DNA from: Chelydra serpentina
Taxonomy: Eukaryota > Chordata > Testudines > Chelydridae
Length of the DNA stretch: 64,000 nucleotides
Direction of reading: 5' to 3'
NCBI GenBank assembly: GCA_037349315.1
Contig: JBAIAC010000051.1
Coordinates: 23,782,001 to 23,846,000, forward strand
The position numbers were made by a program, and so were the translations under genes. The notes under the pieces were generated by a model. The model made no database searches, was not told the DNA's origin, and worked only from the letters and a program-made list of their open reading frames with translations. Position 1 is the first letter of the stretch; every line of letters begins with the position of its first letter. Positions 1-10,407 of this stretch are shown here, piece by piece.

Positions 1-1010
1 ATCTCTATCTGCTTGACATGCAGCATGGTTCACTTGAGTAAATCCTGGAGTGGCATTTTGCAGGGCCCTCCTTGGAATGGATTTTTTTCTCCTCCCTGGT
101 TGAGCTGGCTTTGCAAGGCCAGTACCGGAGAGAAGGGGAGGACAAGAGCATCCACTCTCTTCCATGTGGCATTGCTGCAGAGGAAGCCTGTTGGCAGGCA
201 GTCTTGCCACAGGGTATAAATCAGAGCTGCAGGAGGGGCAGAACAGGCTGCTCTGTGCTCAGGTGCACTCCGGAGAACCAGCATAGCTGACACCAAGGTG
301 TAGCTGGGAGCTGCAGGGACTAGTGCTGGGTTTTGGGGAAGTGGCCCTTTCCCCCATTCATGCTGTGTCTCTCTCTACAGGGATTTAAACAGTTAAAGGA
401 AAAAGAGAGCAGTTGTCCTTGAACTGGCCAAGGTCATCTCTGGTGAGCCAGTGCAGATAACTGATGGCATGTGGTTCATGCCTACAGCACCTGGATTAAA
501 TTTGCAGCAATTAAGGGCAAGTGATGGTGGGAGATTGACAAGAAGAGGGACTGAAAAGGCAAACCAGCAATTGCCAGATACTGGCCAGAGGTAGAAGTCG
601 TTATCTCTATAGGCTGGGGCTGGCACGATAGACTGGGTATGATAGACTGGATACGCTATGAGCCTCCCTCTCCCTTTCTCTGGAGCATGTTGGCTCGGTG
701 CAGCAGTGTTGGGGAGAAGGAGAGTCCTGCAGAGGTGTGGGTAGGACTCTGCACTGAATGAGCAGGAAGGAAGGGGATTTCCTGTTTGAATATCAGTGCT
801 TCTTGGAGGACGATGATAAGCATGGGATGGATCGACTAGGTTGGAGAGAGCTTTGTGGGGAAGCTCACGTTTAAATGAATCCAGAAGGCAGACCCTGTTT
901 CTCTGGAGGGGGCCACCTTGCCATGGGGCTGCAGTGAGAGGGACCAATTAAAATGGAATCACAAAGAGGGGAGTGGGACGTGGTACAATATGTGTCCAGA
1001 CAATGATCTC
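1..1010. other. background sequence, no gene supported
   Basis: I see no recognisable gene or repeat. The longest open frame (minus strand, 393-947) has no familiar domain. A pyrimidine tract ending in CAG at 380 and a GTGAGC at 443 look like splice sites, but the 62 bases between them contain stops in all three frames, so a coding exon is excluded. Confidence 0.6.
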
Positions 1011-1016
1011 AGCCAC

Positions 1017-1109
1017 AGCAGTGTAAATCCAGAGCAGCCTCACTGAAGTGGATCTGGAGTTACCCTAGATTTACACCAGTGTAAGTAAGATTAGAATCTG
1101 TCCCAGTGT
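1017..1109. repeat. short palindromic repeat, 'acaccagtgtaa' family (A)
   Basis: The left arm contains cagtgtaaatccagag and the right arm ctagatttacaccagtgtaa, which are imperfect inverted copies around a centre resembling the shared CATTGACTTCAATGG motif. At least nine other full or partial copies occur in the window. The design fits a decayed non-autonomous palindromic element, but no clear TSD remains. Family name not determined. Confidence 0.7.
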
Positions 1110-1330
1110 TGAGAAGGCCTTGATTGGATGAAATCCCTTCACACCCCAAAAGGATTTGTCCCCCAGCAAGGTCATGGTTGAGAGACAACATGCAGCAGTG
1201 CAGAAAAGCCCTGGGCTGAACCCGTGGGGAGGCTGTTTTACCTCTGGGCGAGGGTGGAGCTTTCTGGACAGGGGTGTGATCCACAGATGGCATAAGAGAG
1301 TTTCCAGGCCCATTCAGCATGGCTACATAG

Positions 1331-1424
1331 GGCCAAATTCTCCTCTCATCTTTGTGGGATTCCATCAGCTTCAGTGGAGTCACTGCGGTTTCACACTGGC
1401 ATTAGATCAGAATTTGCCCCTCAG
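1331..1424. repeat. palindromic repeat, family A copy
   Basis: It begins gggccaaattctcctctc and ends with the near-inverse gatcagaatttgcccc. The centre reads cttcagtggagtcac, a decayed form of the CATTGACTTCAATGG core. The structure is the same as the copies at 5155 and 45830. Confidence 0.7.
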
Positions 1425-1429
1425 CCGAA

Positions 1430-2000
1430 GAGCGTGAGGTCTAGGTAGGGCTGGGTTGAGGTGTGCTGGTGGGACACTGTAGGATTTAACCCCATGTCGC
1501 CCCTCTCTCATTCCGGGACATTTCAGATGAAGGGTGAAGTGCAGTGCCGGAAAAATGGGACCAGAATCATGATTGAATAAGGCATATGTGCACCCTCCCT
1601 CCCCTATCCCTGGTCAGCACTGTGCAATTTGATTTGCTAAAGGAGTGCAAAGTCTACCTCTCCTAGCATTCTCCCCATAGCCTGCCCTAAAGGGAAAGCT
1701 TAAATGGCCTTTTACCTGCCAGGACCTGAGGTTAGGTCCTGATGCTAACAACAGTAGTGCCTAAACCAGCAGGAAGTTGCATTCCCTGGGGTTTGCCTTG
1801 TTACGGGTGGACAGTGGGTGGGGAGGCCTTGAATCTTGGCTTGGTAAATAACGGCAGGTGAGATCAGTGAGAAAGATTCTGCATGGAAATTTGTACAAAA
1901 ATATGTTGATAATTTGTTTCATGGGATTCTGCACCTGGAAATCTTGGAGCAGGGAAGGTGGGGCAGGGTTCTGATGAATTTTGGAGGCCTAGACATTTGT
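1430..2000. other. background sequence
   Basis: There is no open frame of note and no repeat I recognise. Confidence 0.5.
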
Positions 2001-2004
2001 CCCA

Positions 2005-2115
2005 GGATTAGAACCTATATCTGCTGTTGCCTAGTCCTTCACCCAAGTCATTTAGCCTCTCCATGCCTCAGTTTCCCAGTCATGTGAGGCATATAAGTAG
2101 AAACTGCTATTAAAC
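2005..2115 (+). mobile_element. MIR/CORE-SINE fragment
   Basis: The stretch carries the hallmark core order: a caagtcatttagcctctcc block followed by gcctcagtttcccagtcatg. It is a decayed partial copy with the 5' tRNA-like head missing. Confidence 0.7.
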
Positions 2116-2475
2116 CTAAGTGGTGGGAAGGGAACAGAGCTCAGGTCGCTTTGTCTCCCAGACCTCTCTGCTCACTCCATCAGACCTTTTGGCTAGTCAG
2201 GGAGGCTGTGCCCTCCCTGTCAGAAATTTGCAGGTGGGAAGCCTTGGCTGAAAGTGTATTTGGCGTGTCCCTGATATCCCGAGAGTGGAAAACACTTTGC
2301 AGGGGGAGGTCACTAGTTGTTGCATGGATGAAAAAAAATGCCAGTATTTCAGACATTTCACAAAAAGGCAAAATTTGACTAATTAGGTGGGTAGATGAAG
2401 GGGGAACTGCTTTTAAAAGACTTGGATTTAAACTCTGCCCATTTGTAATGGGTGGGATGCGAATCAGCAGAGCTC

Positions 2476-2520
2476 ATTGAGGTCAGTGTTGGTTTACACC
2501 AGATGAGGGTCCGGCCACCT
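2476..2520. repeat. partial palindromic repeat, family A
   Basis: Only one arm is visible (gtcagtgttggtttacaccag followed by gatgagggtccggcc). It is a truncated, diverged copy. Confidence 0.4.
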
Positions 2521-3200
2521 TTTCTGTCCATGATTTGGAATCTCAAACAGTTGGGCTGGGGGTTTTCGAGCAGGGGGCTGTAGTTGGATTCACCAGTAAA
2601 ATGGTTTCCTTCAGCTCCCTAGGGCAACTGCAAACCCCCAATGTCTCCTTGGGTTTAAACCCCGTCCTCCTCATTCCTTGTGATTGCTTCAGCCCAGTGC
2701 TCCCATTAGCTGCAAGTGGAAGAGGAAGAGTTGATCTGAACAAAGCACTAAAATAAACTTGCCGAGTTCAGCAGATGGAGGGAACAGTCTGGTAAAACAT
2801 TCAAAGAATGGCAGGAACCCACAGCGCGCTCTCACAACAGCTGCTTTGCAGCATTCCTCCTCATCCACATGTTTCCAGCTCTCTCTTTCTCTCCCCCTGA
2901 TCTATCTGGGTGTCTAATTTGGGCATTCTGAACATACAAACAGCTGGACTTGAATGCCTCCTGGACTATTAGGAGTTGAAGGCTGTTCCATATGCCAGGA
3001 AAGGTAGTTTTCCCCTTGGATGTGAAATAAGGATTCAGATCTGCTGATGGACCTTGATGAGCATGTTAATGATCCACCTGCTGGTAACATACAGGCGAAC
3101 AGAGAGATGCATGTTGGTTGATTTGCTAGAATTTTATTTGATGTTCAAGGGTGAAATCAATTAGTAGAACGCATCAGTATCTATACATTAACTTATTTTG
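2521..3200. other. background sequence
   Basis: There is no gene or recognised repeat. Short open frames on both strands at 2535-2756 have no recognisable domain. Confidence 0.5.
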
Positions 3201-3207
3201 CAGGAAC

Positions 3208-3235
3208 ATCTATCTCTCTATCTCTCTATCTATCT
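3208..3235 (+). repeat. (TCTA/TCTC)n microsatellite
   Basis: An uninterrupted run of tatc and tctc tetramers, 28 bp long. Confidence 0.9.
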
Positions 3236-3254
3236 AAAGCATAGCGTCTAGGAG

Positions 3255-3350
3255 CCAGAATCCAGCTGGAGCAGGAATCCATTGGGCAGGCGCTCTGCAA
3301 ACACAGAACAAAAAGTGAGTCCCTGCCCTAAAGAGCTCTGAATTTGTTGC
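3255..3350 (-). repeat. ancient interspersed-repeat tail ('gggcagggactgtct' family)
   Basis: The plus strand reads ggcgctctgcaaacacag, then gagtccctgccctaaagag. This is the reverse complement of a motif order seen at 13520, 24165, 37725, 49585 and 51403. It resembles the 3' tail of an old amniote LINE or SINE (L3/L2 type); the family is inferred. Confidence 0.6.
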
Positions 3351-3840
3351 GAATGTGGTTTAGCTTAAAGGAATTCTGCTGTGCCAACTTTCTCATGGGA
3401 ACCTAAAATATTCTGCCTGGTTAAGACCCAAATATCAGTGGGAAAGTAAGTCCTTGTCCATCAACAAGTGATCTATCAAGAGCAAATAAAAAGTCCAGTG
3501 ACGAGCATGCCCTTTGTTCGTTTCTATCTTCCTTGGAAGCTGTACTTCCCTCTTAGGGTCTGCGACACAGAGAACCCCACCAGGTTTTCTATCATGGTTT
3601 GCAATGTCCCCAGAGCCCTGTGGAAAAAGTACAATCAGGTGTGTTTCATCTTTCCACTGGAGAAAGAAAATCATACCGAGGAATATGAGCCATCAGACCT
3701 GAACTCTCCCTGGGCCATTGAAAGATGAAAGTCACGTCAGGTGTCAATGGAAAGAAAATTTCCCCTGCATTTGCAGTAAGGCCTGGATTTGACCAGGGAC
3801 CTTGATCTCACCATAATTGGGATCTTCTGAACACTAATGT
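3351..3840. other. background sequence
   Basis: Overlapping open frames of 79-86 aa occur on both strands at 3435-3728. None has a recognisable domain, so I do not call a gene. Confidence 0.5.
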
Positions 3841-3844
3841 CCCA

Positions 3845-3960
3845 GACGGTGGGACCATAATATAGTCCCCAGACTGTGAGATGCTGAGTTCTTTCATCTC
3901 CCATTGACTTCAAGGGGGGTTGAGGTAGCGTTGCACCTGGTGGTGTTGGGGCCTTAATTT
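3845..3960. repeat. palindromic repeat, 'gctgagytcyttcaactccc' family (E)
   Basis: It contains agatgctgagttctttca, then cccattgacttcaagggg, then gggttgaggtagcg. The centre is nearly the perfect CATTGACTTCAATGG core, and the flanking arms are rough inverses of each other. A relative with different arms lies at 29835-29965. Confidence 0.6.
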
Positions 3961-4149
3961 GTACGGCTTCCACTATAGCTGCTGGGCTGGGATTTCCCTG
4001 CTCTGCTGGGGGAAGGGAACGTGCAGGAGGTGGGTGGGAGGGGATTGAGAGGAGGCTGAGGAAGGAAAGATTCAGCCCCTCCCCCCAAGATTGCTGGATG
4101 CAGTGCCCCAAGCACAGTGCTTGGTTTGACACGCTAAGGAGAGGGCCTT

Positions 4150-4262
4150 TAAGCTGGGTTCTTCAAAGGTGCCTGGGGGAGTTAGGTGCCCAACAAATCC
4201 CACAGCGTTTCAATGGGATTTGGGCACCTCCCTTATGCCCCTTCGCAAATCCCGGCTTAGTC
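4150..4262. repeat. palindromic repeat, 'ggcacctaa' family (B)
   Basis: The arms read ttcaaaggtgcctgggggag and ggcacctcccttatgcccct around a tttcaatggg centre. The two halves are imperfect inverted copies. Relatives lie at 21746, 26073, 46515 and 58095. Confidence 0.65.
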
Positions 4263-5154
4263 TGCAGCCACATTTTGAGGGCTTTAGCGCCTCTCTCCCT
4301 CCTGGGTTTTGCACGTTGGTTTCCTGAGGGCAGAAGCATCTTGGGACCGTTGCCTGGCAGAGATGGGATCTTTCTGGCTTGGCCTGAGGGGAGGGAGGAG
4401 CAGATTCCCTCTGCCCAGGGAGACCTTTGGCTCTTGCTGCTGATCTTTATGTTTTTAGTTGCTGCTCTTTTCTTTCTAAGCCATTCTCCCTCTTCCGTTC
4501 ATCATATTTTTACTGTACCCAGCCTTGCTGGGGCCATTCATGGTACAGCAGAGACAGGTCTGTGTTTGCCTAGGTCTTCTTGTGCTGGGGCTTAATTGAC
4601 GAGTGGTTTTGTTGGGAGGGTGCTGAGCGAGAGGGCAGGCAGATCGAGCCTGGCTAGGAGAAAATCCTGCCGAGCCAAATCCCAGCATGGCAAATCCCCC
4701 ATCTGCCCTTGCCTGCTTTAGCTGTTTAACCCTGTCCAACACTAGTCCTCCTCTACTCTAGTCCCACTGAGCCTAGGCTAGCGTGACTGCCTGCCTGCTC
4801 AGTCCAGTCTAGCATCATCTGATCTAATTCATCTGCTCTAATCTTTGAGCTCCCATCCCTGGGGTATCTAGGCACTGACTTGATCCTGAAATCCTGACCC
4901 AATTGCAACTCCTGCAGTGACTCCCAACATCTCCTCAGCATCCCACTCCTCCCACTGCCTGGAGAATCTGTCCCCCCCTGCTCCAGGGACAGTGACCACC
5001 GAGGTCTGGGTGTGATCCACAAGCCAAGGAGACTCCAGCAGCGGGGGCCTCACGTGGCTCAGCCTTCCTGTAGACAGCAGGGAATGCTGGGCTAGCAGCA
5101 TGGGACCAGCTCTAGCCACCCACTCCAGCCCAGTAGCAGCTGGAGAGCTAGGGG
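4263..5154. other. background sequence
   Basis: Open frames of up to 165 aa (plus, 4098-4595) have no recognisable domain and start inside a repeat. I see nothing else. Confidence 0.5.
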
Positions 5155-5262
5155 GCCAAATTCTGTTCTCAGTTACTCTTGCACAACCAGGAGCATTTCC
5201 ATTGACTTCAGTAGGGCTACTCTGGATTTACTCTAGTGTGGATGAAAGCAGGATCTGACCCG
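5155..5262. repeat. palindromic repeat, family A, with near-perfect core
   Basis: It runs from gggccaaattctgttctcag through tccattgacttcagtaggg to gaaagcaggatctgaccc. Both arms and the central motif are intact, making it one of the clearest copies. Confidence 0.75.
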
Positions 5263-5605
5263 CTGTGTTTTTCCCCGATTGACCATACCGTTGTTTTAAA
5301 TCTTTGATAGTTGTGTTCCTCTCTGGCACTGCCCGTGTTGCCATCCCCCTCCTTACTTCCTGTCTCGCTGCGAGTGCTGGCCGTTAATCGATGGAGTGCT
5401 GCAATGGCACTGCAGCTTGCTGTGTAAGCAGCTAGCTGCCTGGTGGAAGGCACAATCTAACATCGGCTACAGCAAGGAGCAAGCACTGGTCAGACTAAGC
5501 ACAAACTGTCTCTCCTGGAGTGGCTGCTACTGCATTAGGAGGCTGGCTGGCGGGCTGAAACCTGGCACGTTGTGTCCTGCTGGGTGGATCACACTGCACT
5601 GAGAT

Positions 5606-5690
5606 GGGGGGAGAATTGATCCTGGATTCCTTACACGGGCAAAATGCCACTTGAAATCGATGGGAGATTTGCCTGAGTAAGGAGTGCTAG
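5606..5690. repeat. palindromic repeat, 'acgggcaaaayncc' family (C)
   Basis: Left arm ttacacgggcaaaatgcca and right arm gagatttgcctgagtaagga flank a cttgaaatcgatggg centre. It has the same architecture as families A and B with different arm sequence. Confidence 0.6.
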
Positions 5691-6653
5691 TTAGAGGATC
5701 CCGGCATGAGCGCTCCAATGTGTGGATCGGGCGGCACTCGGATGCTGCGAGTCCAAATCCAGGCACTAGTGCTGTGGCACGGACTCCTGGCAGTAGTGAT
5801 CCAACATGCATGGGTTTCTACTGCGCTCAGTAGCTCAGAGTCTGAGTCCTGGCACTGGTTCTATGGGGCGTGGATCCTGCTGCACAGAGCTTGACCCTAA
5901 CCAGCAGCTGTGTCACTTCAGAGCTCCTCCTACCCAGACACCATTCTCCTGGGAATGCTAAATAACCCTAGTAACACCCACGCATAGGGCCTTGAAGGCC
6001 CAACGCCTTCCTAGTTTAGCTTCTGTTGAGATAGCGGAGCTTTCGGGGGGAGTTCGGTGTTTGATCCAGTTCAGATCTGCCGTCTGGACATGGCCGCTTG
6101 TGAGACACAGGGAAGGTGAGGCTGTTTCAGCGAAGGCTGAATGGTTTGGGGGCCTGCTGCAGACTCCTGCCTGGGATAGGGCTGTGGCGCGTTTGAGGCA
6201 TGGCTGTCACTTGGAAGCCTTGCATGGATCATGCTTGTGAAGCAGAGACGGCTTCTTAGAAAGGCCTGTGGCTCGCTGCCATTCTCTCATCATGGGCTGG
6301 GATTCCACTTATCCAGTGTGATGAGATGGTGTGTCCTCTTCAGAGCACTGATTTCTTCTCCTTCCCTAGCCTCTCTCACTGGGGTTTGAAAGGAACATCA
6401 GTTTCCTGTCCCAGATGAAAGCAGGGGGACAGAAATGTAGGAGGAAAGGGGGCCATCTGGGACTGAGCTTAGGTTGAAACTGGACTGCACTAAGTCTTGG
6501 CCTAAGCTTAGGTCAAAGCTTTTTTTATCTAACCCTCTTCCCTCATTCTCAGTAAGTCCCTGTCCTCAACGTTGTGAGGCAGTTCTCACTTTGTTGGGCC
6601 TGTCCTGAGACAAAGAGAGTTAGTTTATAGGGTACCAACCAGAAAAGCACTGT
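5691..6653. other. background with a weak degenerate tandem stretch
   Basis: Between 5700 and 5890 phrases such as gatccnggcactrgtgctrtgg recur three or four times at uneven spacing, perhaps a very decayed minisatellite. The rest, including the open frame at 5992-6240, shows nothing I recognise. Confidence 0.4.
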
Positions 6654-6661
6654 GGGTTAGT

Positions 6662-7070
6662 CAGGGCCGGCACGCCCACTAGGCGACCCTAGGCGGTCGC
6701 CTAGGGCGCCACGATTTGGGGGATGGCTGGCTGCGGCTGCCTCCCGCCTCCTGGCTCCGCAGCTGAGCCGGGAGCTGGGGGGCCGGCTGGCCGCAGCTGC
6801 CTCCTGCCTCCCAGCTCCACGGCTGAGCCAGGAGCCAGAGGGCGGCTGGCCGCGGCTGCCTCCTGCTTCCCAGCTCTGTGGCTGAGCCGGGAGCTGGGGA
6901 GGCGCCGCAGGCGGGGGCTGAGCTGCCGGCCCGCAGGGGGTGGGGAGCTGCCGCGGGGGACGGGACTGGCTGCCGCGCGGGGGGTGGGGCGGTGTTAGCT
7001 GTGCGGGGGGGCGCAGGGCTGGTGCAAGGAAGTTTCATCTAGGGCGTGAAACTTCCTTGCACTGGTCCTG
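6662..7070. mobile_element. non-autonomous hAT-like element, CAGGGCCGGC family (copy 1)
   Basis: The ends are CAGGGCCGGCAC and GCACTGGTCCTG, near-inverse terminal repeats. They are flanked by an exact 8-bp target-site duplication, GGGTTAGT, at 6654-6661 and 7071-7078. The 8-bp duplication and CAGGG ends are the basis for calling it hAT-like. Just inside the ends are two hairpins: AGGCGACC/GGTCGCCT at about 6681-6703 and AAGGAAGTTTC/GAAACTTCCTT at about 7026-7058. The interior is very GC-rich, with about three degenerate copies of a roughly 60-bp unit containing ctgagccgggagctggg. No transposase is encoded. Its CpG-rich interior could be mistaken for a CpG island. Confidence 0.92.
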
Positions 7071-7087
7071 GGGTTAGTGGTTTAAAG

Positions 7088-7330
7088 AGGAACATGAAAT
7101 TTAGGATCCTGGGTTCTGTTTCACGGCTCTTCTGCTGGTTCACTGAGAGACTGTAGGGAAGTCATGTTGCCTATCTCTACCTCAGTTTCCCCAGCTGTAA
7201 AATGGAGATGGTACTTACCTATCCTACAGGGGGATTTGTCAAACTTGGCCTTTACAAAGTGCTTTGAGAGCCTTGGATGGCAAGAGCTATACAATTGCAG
7301 CATGTTATTACGAATAATAATACATACACT
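7088..7330 (+). mobile_element. MIR/CORE-SINE
   Basis: It contains the core cctcagtttccccagctgta, then aatggagatggtacttacct, then the 3' part caaagtgctttgagagcctt, and ends in a run of attacgaataataat. The order matches a plus-strand MIR-like SINE as found across amniotes. Confidence 0.85.
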
Positions 7331-7595
7331 ATCCATAATGCGGGTAGAACCCCTGCTCAGCCATGTGCATTGTGACACCACAACTGTGTGTTCTGACCGG
7401 GTCATGCTGAATTCCCCAGCTGTTGGGATAATGCCACATCACTCTGTCACCGCACAAAGCCATTCATTGGGATACAATGGTTTTGTTCCCAGAGGACAAC
7501 TGCCGCAAGGCTCTGACTCCATGCTGGCCTCCACCAGGGTCTCTGGGCATGTTTGTTCACTCAATTATTTTCCCATTTTTTGACCAACCCAACTG
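7331..7595. other. background sequence
   Basis: No gene and no repeat recognised. Confidence 0.5.
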
Positions 7596-8142
7596 TGGGG
7601 ATGTCTACACTGCATGCTATTGGTAGGTCTACACTGCAAATAAATAAATACATAAATCAAACACAACAATCCCACGTCTCAGAGCCTGGGTCAGCTGACT
7701 CAGGCTCACACTATGGAGCTAAAAATAGCAGTGTAGACGTTCCCACTTGGGCTGGAGCCCAGGGTCTGAAACCCAGCACGGGGGGAAGGGCCTACCCTAC
7801 ACTGCTATTTCTAGCCCTGTAGTGCAAGTCCAAGTCAGTTGACCTGGGCTCTGAAATTCACTGCTGCAGGGGAGGAGTGGGGGATTGGTTTGGGGGTTTA
7901 TTTTGCAGCATAGACGAACTCTAAGCCTGGGCTCTGATTCAGGTTTGAGCCCAAGCTCCCCTTCTGTCCATACACAAATCAGTCCAACTCTGGTCAGCGA
8001 GCACTCCGGAGCGGGGGAGGAGAGGGGGTCAGAGCCCAAGTCCCACTACAATTTTGGTCCACGCCCTGTCATTTTGCAGTGTGGAAGCAGGTCAAGCTGC
8101 AGACCCGAGTCAGAAGGTCTGTGCAGTTCAGTGTGGACACGT
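7596..8142. mobile_element. 'tgtctacactg' MITE, outer element, interrupted
   Basis: The left end is ggggatgtctacactgcat. The right end, near 8142, reads gttcagtgtggacacgttag, which inverts to a matching start. A second MITE (7626-7921) sits about 30 bp inside the left end, so this copy is split. The exact outer limits are approximate, and no outer TSD could be read with certainty. Confidence 0.65.
7626..7921. mobile_element. nested palindromic MITE with TA target site
   Basis: The left terminus GGTCTACACTGCAAATAAA is matched by the right terminus TTTATTTTGCAGCATAGACG in inverted form. Inside, gagcctgggtcagctgactc on the left pairs with caagtcagttgacctgggct on the right. TA flanks both ends (7624-7625 and 7922-7923), which suggests a Tc1/mariner-type target site. 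It is inserted in the outer MITE and is therefore younger than it. Confidence 0.75.
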
Positions 8143-8261
8143 TAGCATAGCTGTGAGACCTGGATCCAGCCATTGTAAAAATCAGGTTTATAATGCAGTG
8201 TGATGCCCAAGTGTGGGCTTGGAAACACGCAGTGCACAAACCCAGGTCCACAGATCGGACA

Positions 8262-8730
8262 AGCAGGGTGGGGTCGAGGTGTGCCAGAGCTGTACCGGAG
8301 AGGCAGGGTGGGGTCGAGGGGTGCCGGAGCCATACCAGAGAGGTGGGATGGGGCAAGGGGTGCCAGAGTCGTACCGGAGAGGCAGGGTGGGGTTGAGGGG
8401 TGCCGGATCCATACCAGAGAGGTGGGGTGGGATTGTGGGGTGCTGGAGTCGTACCGGGGGTGAGGGGTGCCGGAGCCATACCGGAGAGGTGGGGTGGGAT
8501 TGTGGGGTGCTGGAGTCGTACCGGGAGTATGGGGTGCCGGAGCCATACCGGAGAGGTGTGGTGGAGCAAGTGGCGCCGGAGTCATACCAGGGGCGGGTGC
8601 TGGAGAAGTACCAGGGGGGTGAGGGGTGCCGGAGTCGTACCGGGGAGGTGGGGCAGGGCAAGGGGCACCGGAGTCGTACCGGGTGGGGGGCAAGGGGCAC
8701 CAGAGACATACCAGAGAGGGGGGCAGGGCG
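8262..8730 (+). repeat. GC-rich minisatellite, 40-bp and 27-bp units
   Basis: Units end in a gtaccggagag or ataccagagag phrase. Successive ends fall near 8292, 8332, 8371, 8411, 8451, 8478, 8518 and 8545, so steps are mostly 39-40 bp with two of 27 bp. The array continues with more variation to about 8730. Units share ggggtgccggagycrtacc. The long open frames on both strands here follow from the lack of stop codons in the unit and are not genes. Confidence 0.9.
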
Positions 8731-9551
8731 AAACTGGGCTCTACTTGATTTACTGACTGAACTATAGTTGTGGCACTTGTTTTGTTATGGTTTATGTTCC
8801 CAGGACTTTCTTTTGTAATAAATTAACCCACAAAAGCCATTTGTACTCAAGAGACTGGACTATTTCTGGGGACTCTGAAGGAGGGATACTGAGGCTGGCA
8901 CACGTGGCGTGCCCCAGCCTGCCACAGGAGAGCACTCCAGGTGGGGGGCACCTTATGACGGTGCCACTTTCTCATCCATCACCAGTAATTCTCTTTCCAT
9001 CTGCTTCCTGGGCCTCCCCGTTCAAATCCAGCTGTCTTCTGCTTTACAAATACTTTTTCCTCAGTTACTTACCCAGGCTGTAGGATCTTCCATTCATCAC
9101 TGGAGTGCGAAAGAAAGATTGGCACTGCTGAGTCCGCTGGGCCTGGCAACTTCACCGAATAAGGACGTTCACTCATTTCCTCCCCAGGAAGTCCCCACCA
9201 TTCAGCACTGGCTCTTGTCCTCCCCCTGCATGTGCCAAACAGCTTACTTTGCATGATGCCTGGACCCAGTTCAGGTGTTTGGTTGGTGAGGGTGGTGCTG
9301 GGTAAATTCCAGCCTGACTTCCCCTGACCATGTGATGTGGAATCTGGTTCAGCCTGTGTTTGGTAAAGGAGCAGCCTGTATCATAGCCCAAGCTGAAAAG
9401 TCATCCTGTATCCTCCAAGCCCCCTCACTGGGGCAGATCCGGTGGCAACACCTTACGTAGAGCTGTCAGAAGGACAGTGGGGAGGAAGGGTCAGTTCTGA
9501 GGTTTCTCTGGAGCACCAAGTCCTAAGCTACAGGCTGAAAACAGAAACTCA
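8731..9551. other. background sequence
   Basis: There is a possible polyadenylation-type aataaa at about 8817. Open frames of up to 115 aa at 8787-9256 show nothing familiar. Confidence 0.45.
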
Positions 9552-9798
9552 GTGTATGTCTGTGCTGCAGTTAGACACCCACGGCTGGCCCCAGCCAGTT
9601 GACTCGGGCTCGCGGGGCTCGGGTTTAACTGTGGTGTAGATGGCCAGGCTTGGGCTGGAGGCTGGGCTGGAGGACCCTGCGAGGTGGGAGGGCCTAATGG
9701 CCGCACCGCAATTAAAAAGCCCTTTAGCCTGAGCCCCGCGAGCTGAGTCAGCTGGCCAGGGCCAGCTGTGGGTGTCTAAGTACAGTGTAGACAGACCC
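9552..9798. mobile_element. palindromic 'tgtctacactg' MITE
   Basis: The left end GTGTATGTCTGTGCTGCAG and right end CAGTGTAGACAGACCC are inverted copies. Inner arms ggccccagccagttgactcg and gagtcagctggccagggcc continue the palindrome, so the element is close to a full-length inverted repeat. The right flank is TA at 9799-9800; the left flank is CA, probably a mutated TA. It belongs to the same broad group as the elements at 7626 and 11607. Confidence 0.8.
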
Positions 9799-9805
9799 TA
9801 GGAGC

Positions 9806-10399
9806 CAGGGCCGGTGCACTCACTAGGCGACCCTAGACGGTCGCCTAGGGCGCCGGGAGCTGGGGGGGGCGGGGACATGGCTGGCCGCGGCTGCCTCCCG
9901 GCTCCGCAGCTGAGCCGGGAGCCGGGGGGGGGGGCGGCTGAGCCATGGCTGCTGCCCAGCTCCGCAGCTGAGCCAGGAGCCGGGGGGTGGGGGAGGGGGC
10001 GGCTGGCCACAGGCAGGGGGCTGAGCTGCGGCCCGCAGGGGGTGGGGAGGCTGGCTGCCGTGGGGGGCGGTGTTAGGTGGAGGGGAGGGCGCAGGGGGGT
10101 GGTGTTAGCTGGGGGGAAGGGCGCAGGGGGGGTGTTAGCTGGGGGGGAGGGCACGGGGGGCGGTGTTAGCTGGGGGGGTGGAGTTAGCTGGGGGGGAGGG
10201 CGCAGGGGGGCGGTGTTAGCTGGGGGGAAGGGCACGGGGGGGTGGAGTTAGCTGGGGGGGAGGGCGCAGGAGGGGTGGTGTTAGCTGGGGGGGAGGGTGC
10301 GGGGGGGTGGTGTTAGCTGGGGGGAAGGGTGCGGGGCGGGGGCACAAGACTGGTGCAAGGAAGTCACCTAGGGCGCGAAACTTCCTTGCACCGGCCCTG
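9806..10399. mobile_element. non-autonomous hAT-like element, CAGGGCCGGC family (copy 2), expanded
   Basis: Ends CAGGGCCGGTGCA and TGCACCGGCCCTG are perfect inverses. The flanks CTAGGAGC (9798-9805) and CTAAGAGC (10400-10407) form an 8-bp TSD with one mismatch. The terminal hairpins match copy 1 at 6662. This copy is 185 bp longer, mainly because an internal unit has been tandemly amplified (10055-10345). The left TSD starts on the last base of the neighbouring MITE, so this element landed at that MITE's edge after the MITE was in place. Confidence 0.9.
10055..10345 (+). repeat. minisatellite inside the hAT-like element
   Basis: About nine units of 30-34 bp, plus one short 19-bp step, carry ggtgttagctggggggaagg. 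The gttag marker occurs near 10070, 10104, 10134, 10164, 10183, 10214, 10247, 10279 and 10311. Copy 1 of the family has only one such unit near 6993, so amplification happened within this copy or its source. Confidence 0.9.
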
Positions 10400-10407
10400 C
10401 TAAGAGC

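Noticed and set aside
381..442. Possible exon between a strong acceptor (tctctctacag) and donor (gtgagc)
   Set aside because: Stops occur in all three frames. A non-coding exon cannot be excluded, but nothing supports one.
6680..7020. CpG island-like sequence (also 9840-10340, 33900-34110)
   Set aside because: Each lies inside a hAT-like element with readable ends; these are transposon interiors, not promoters.
8069..8767. Overlapping frames of 87-184 aa on both strands
   Set aside because: They lie in the minisatellite, with repetitive low-complexity translations on both strands.
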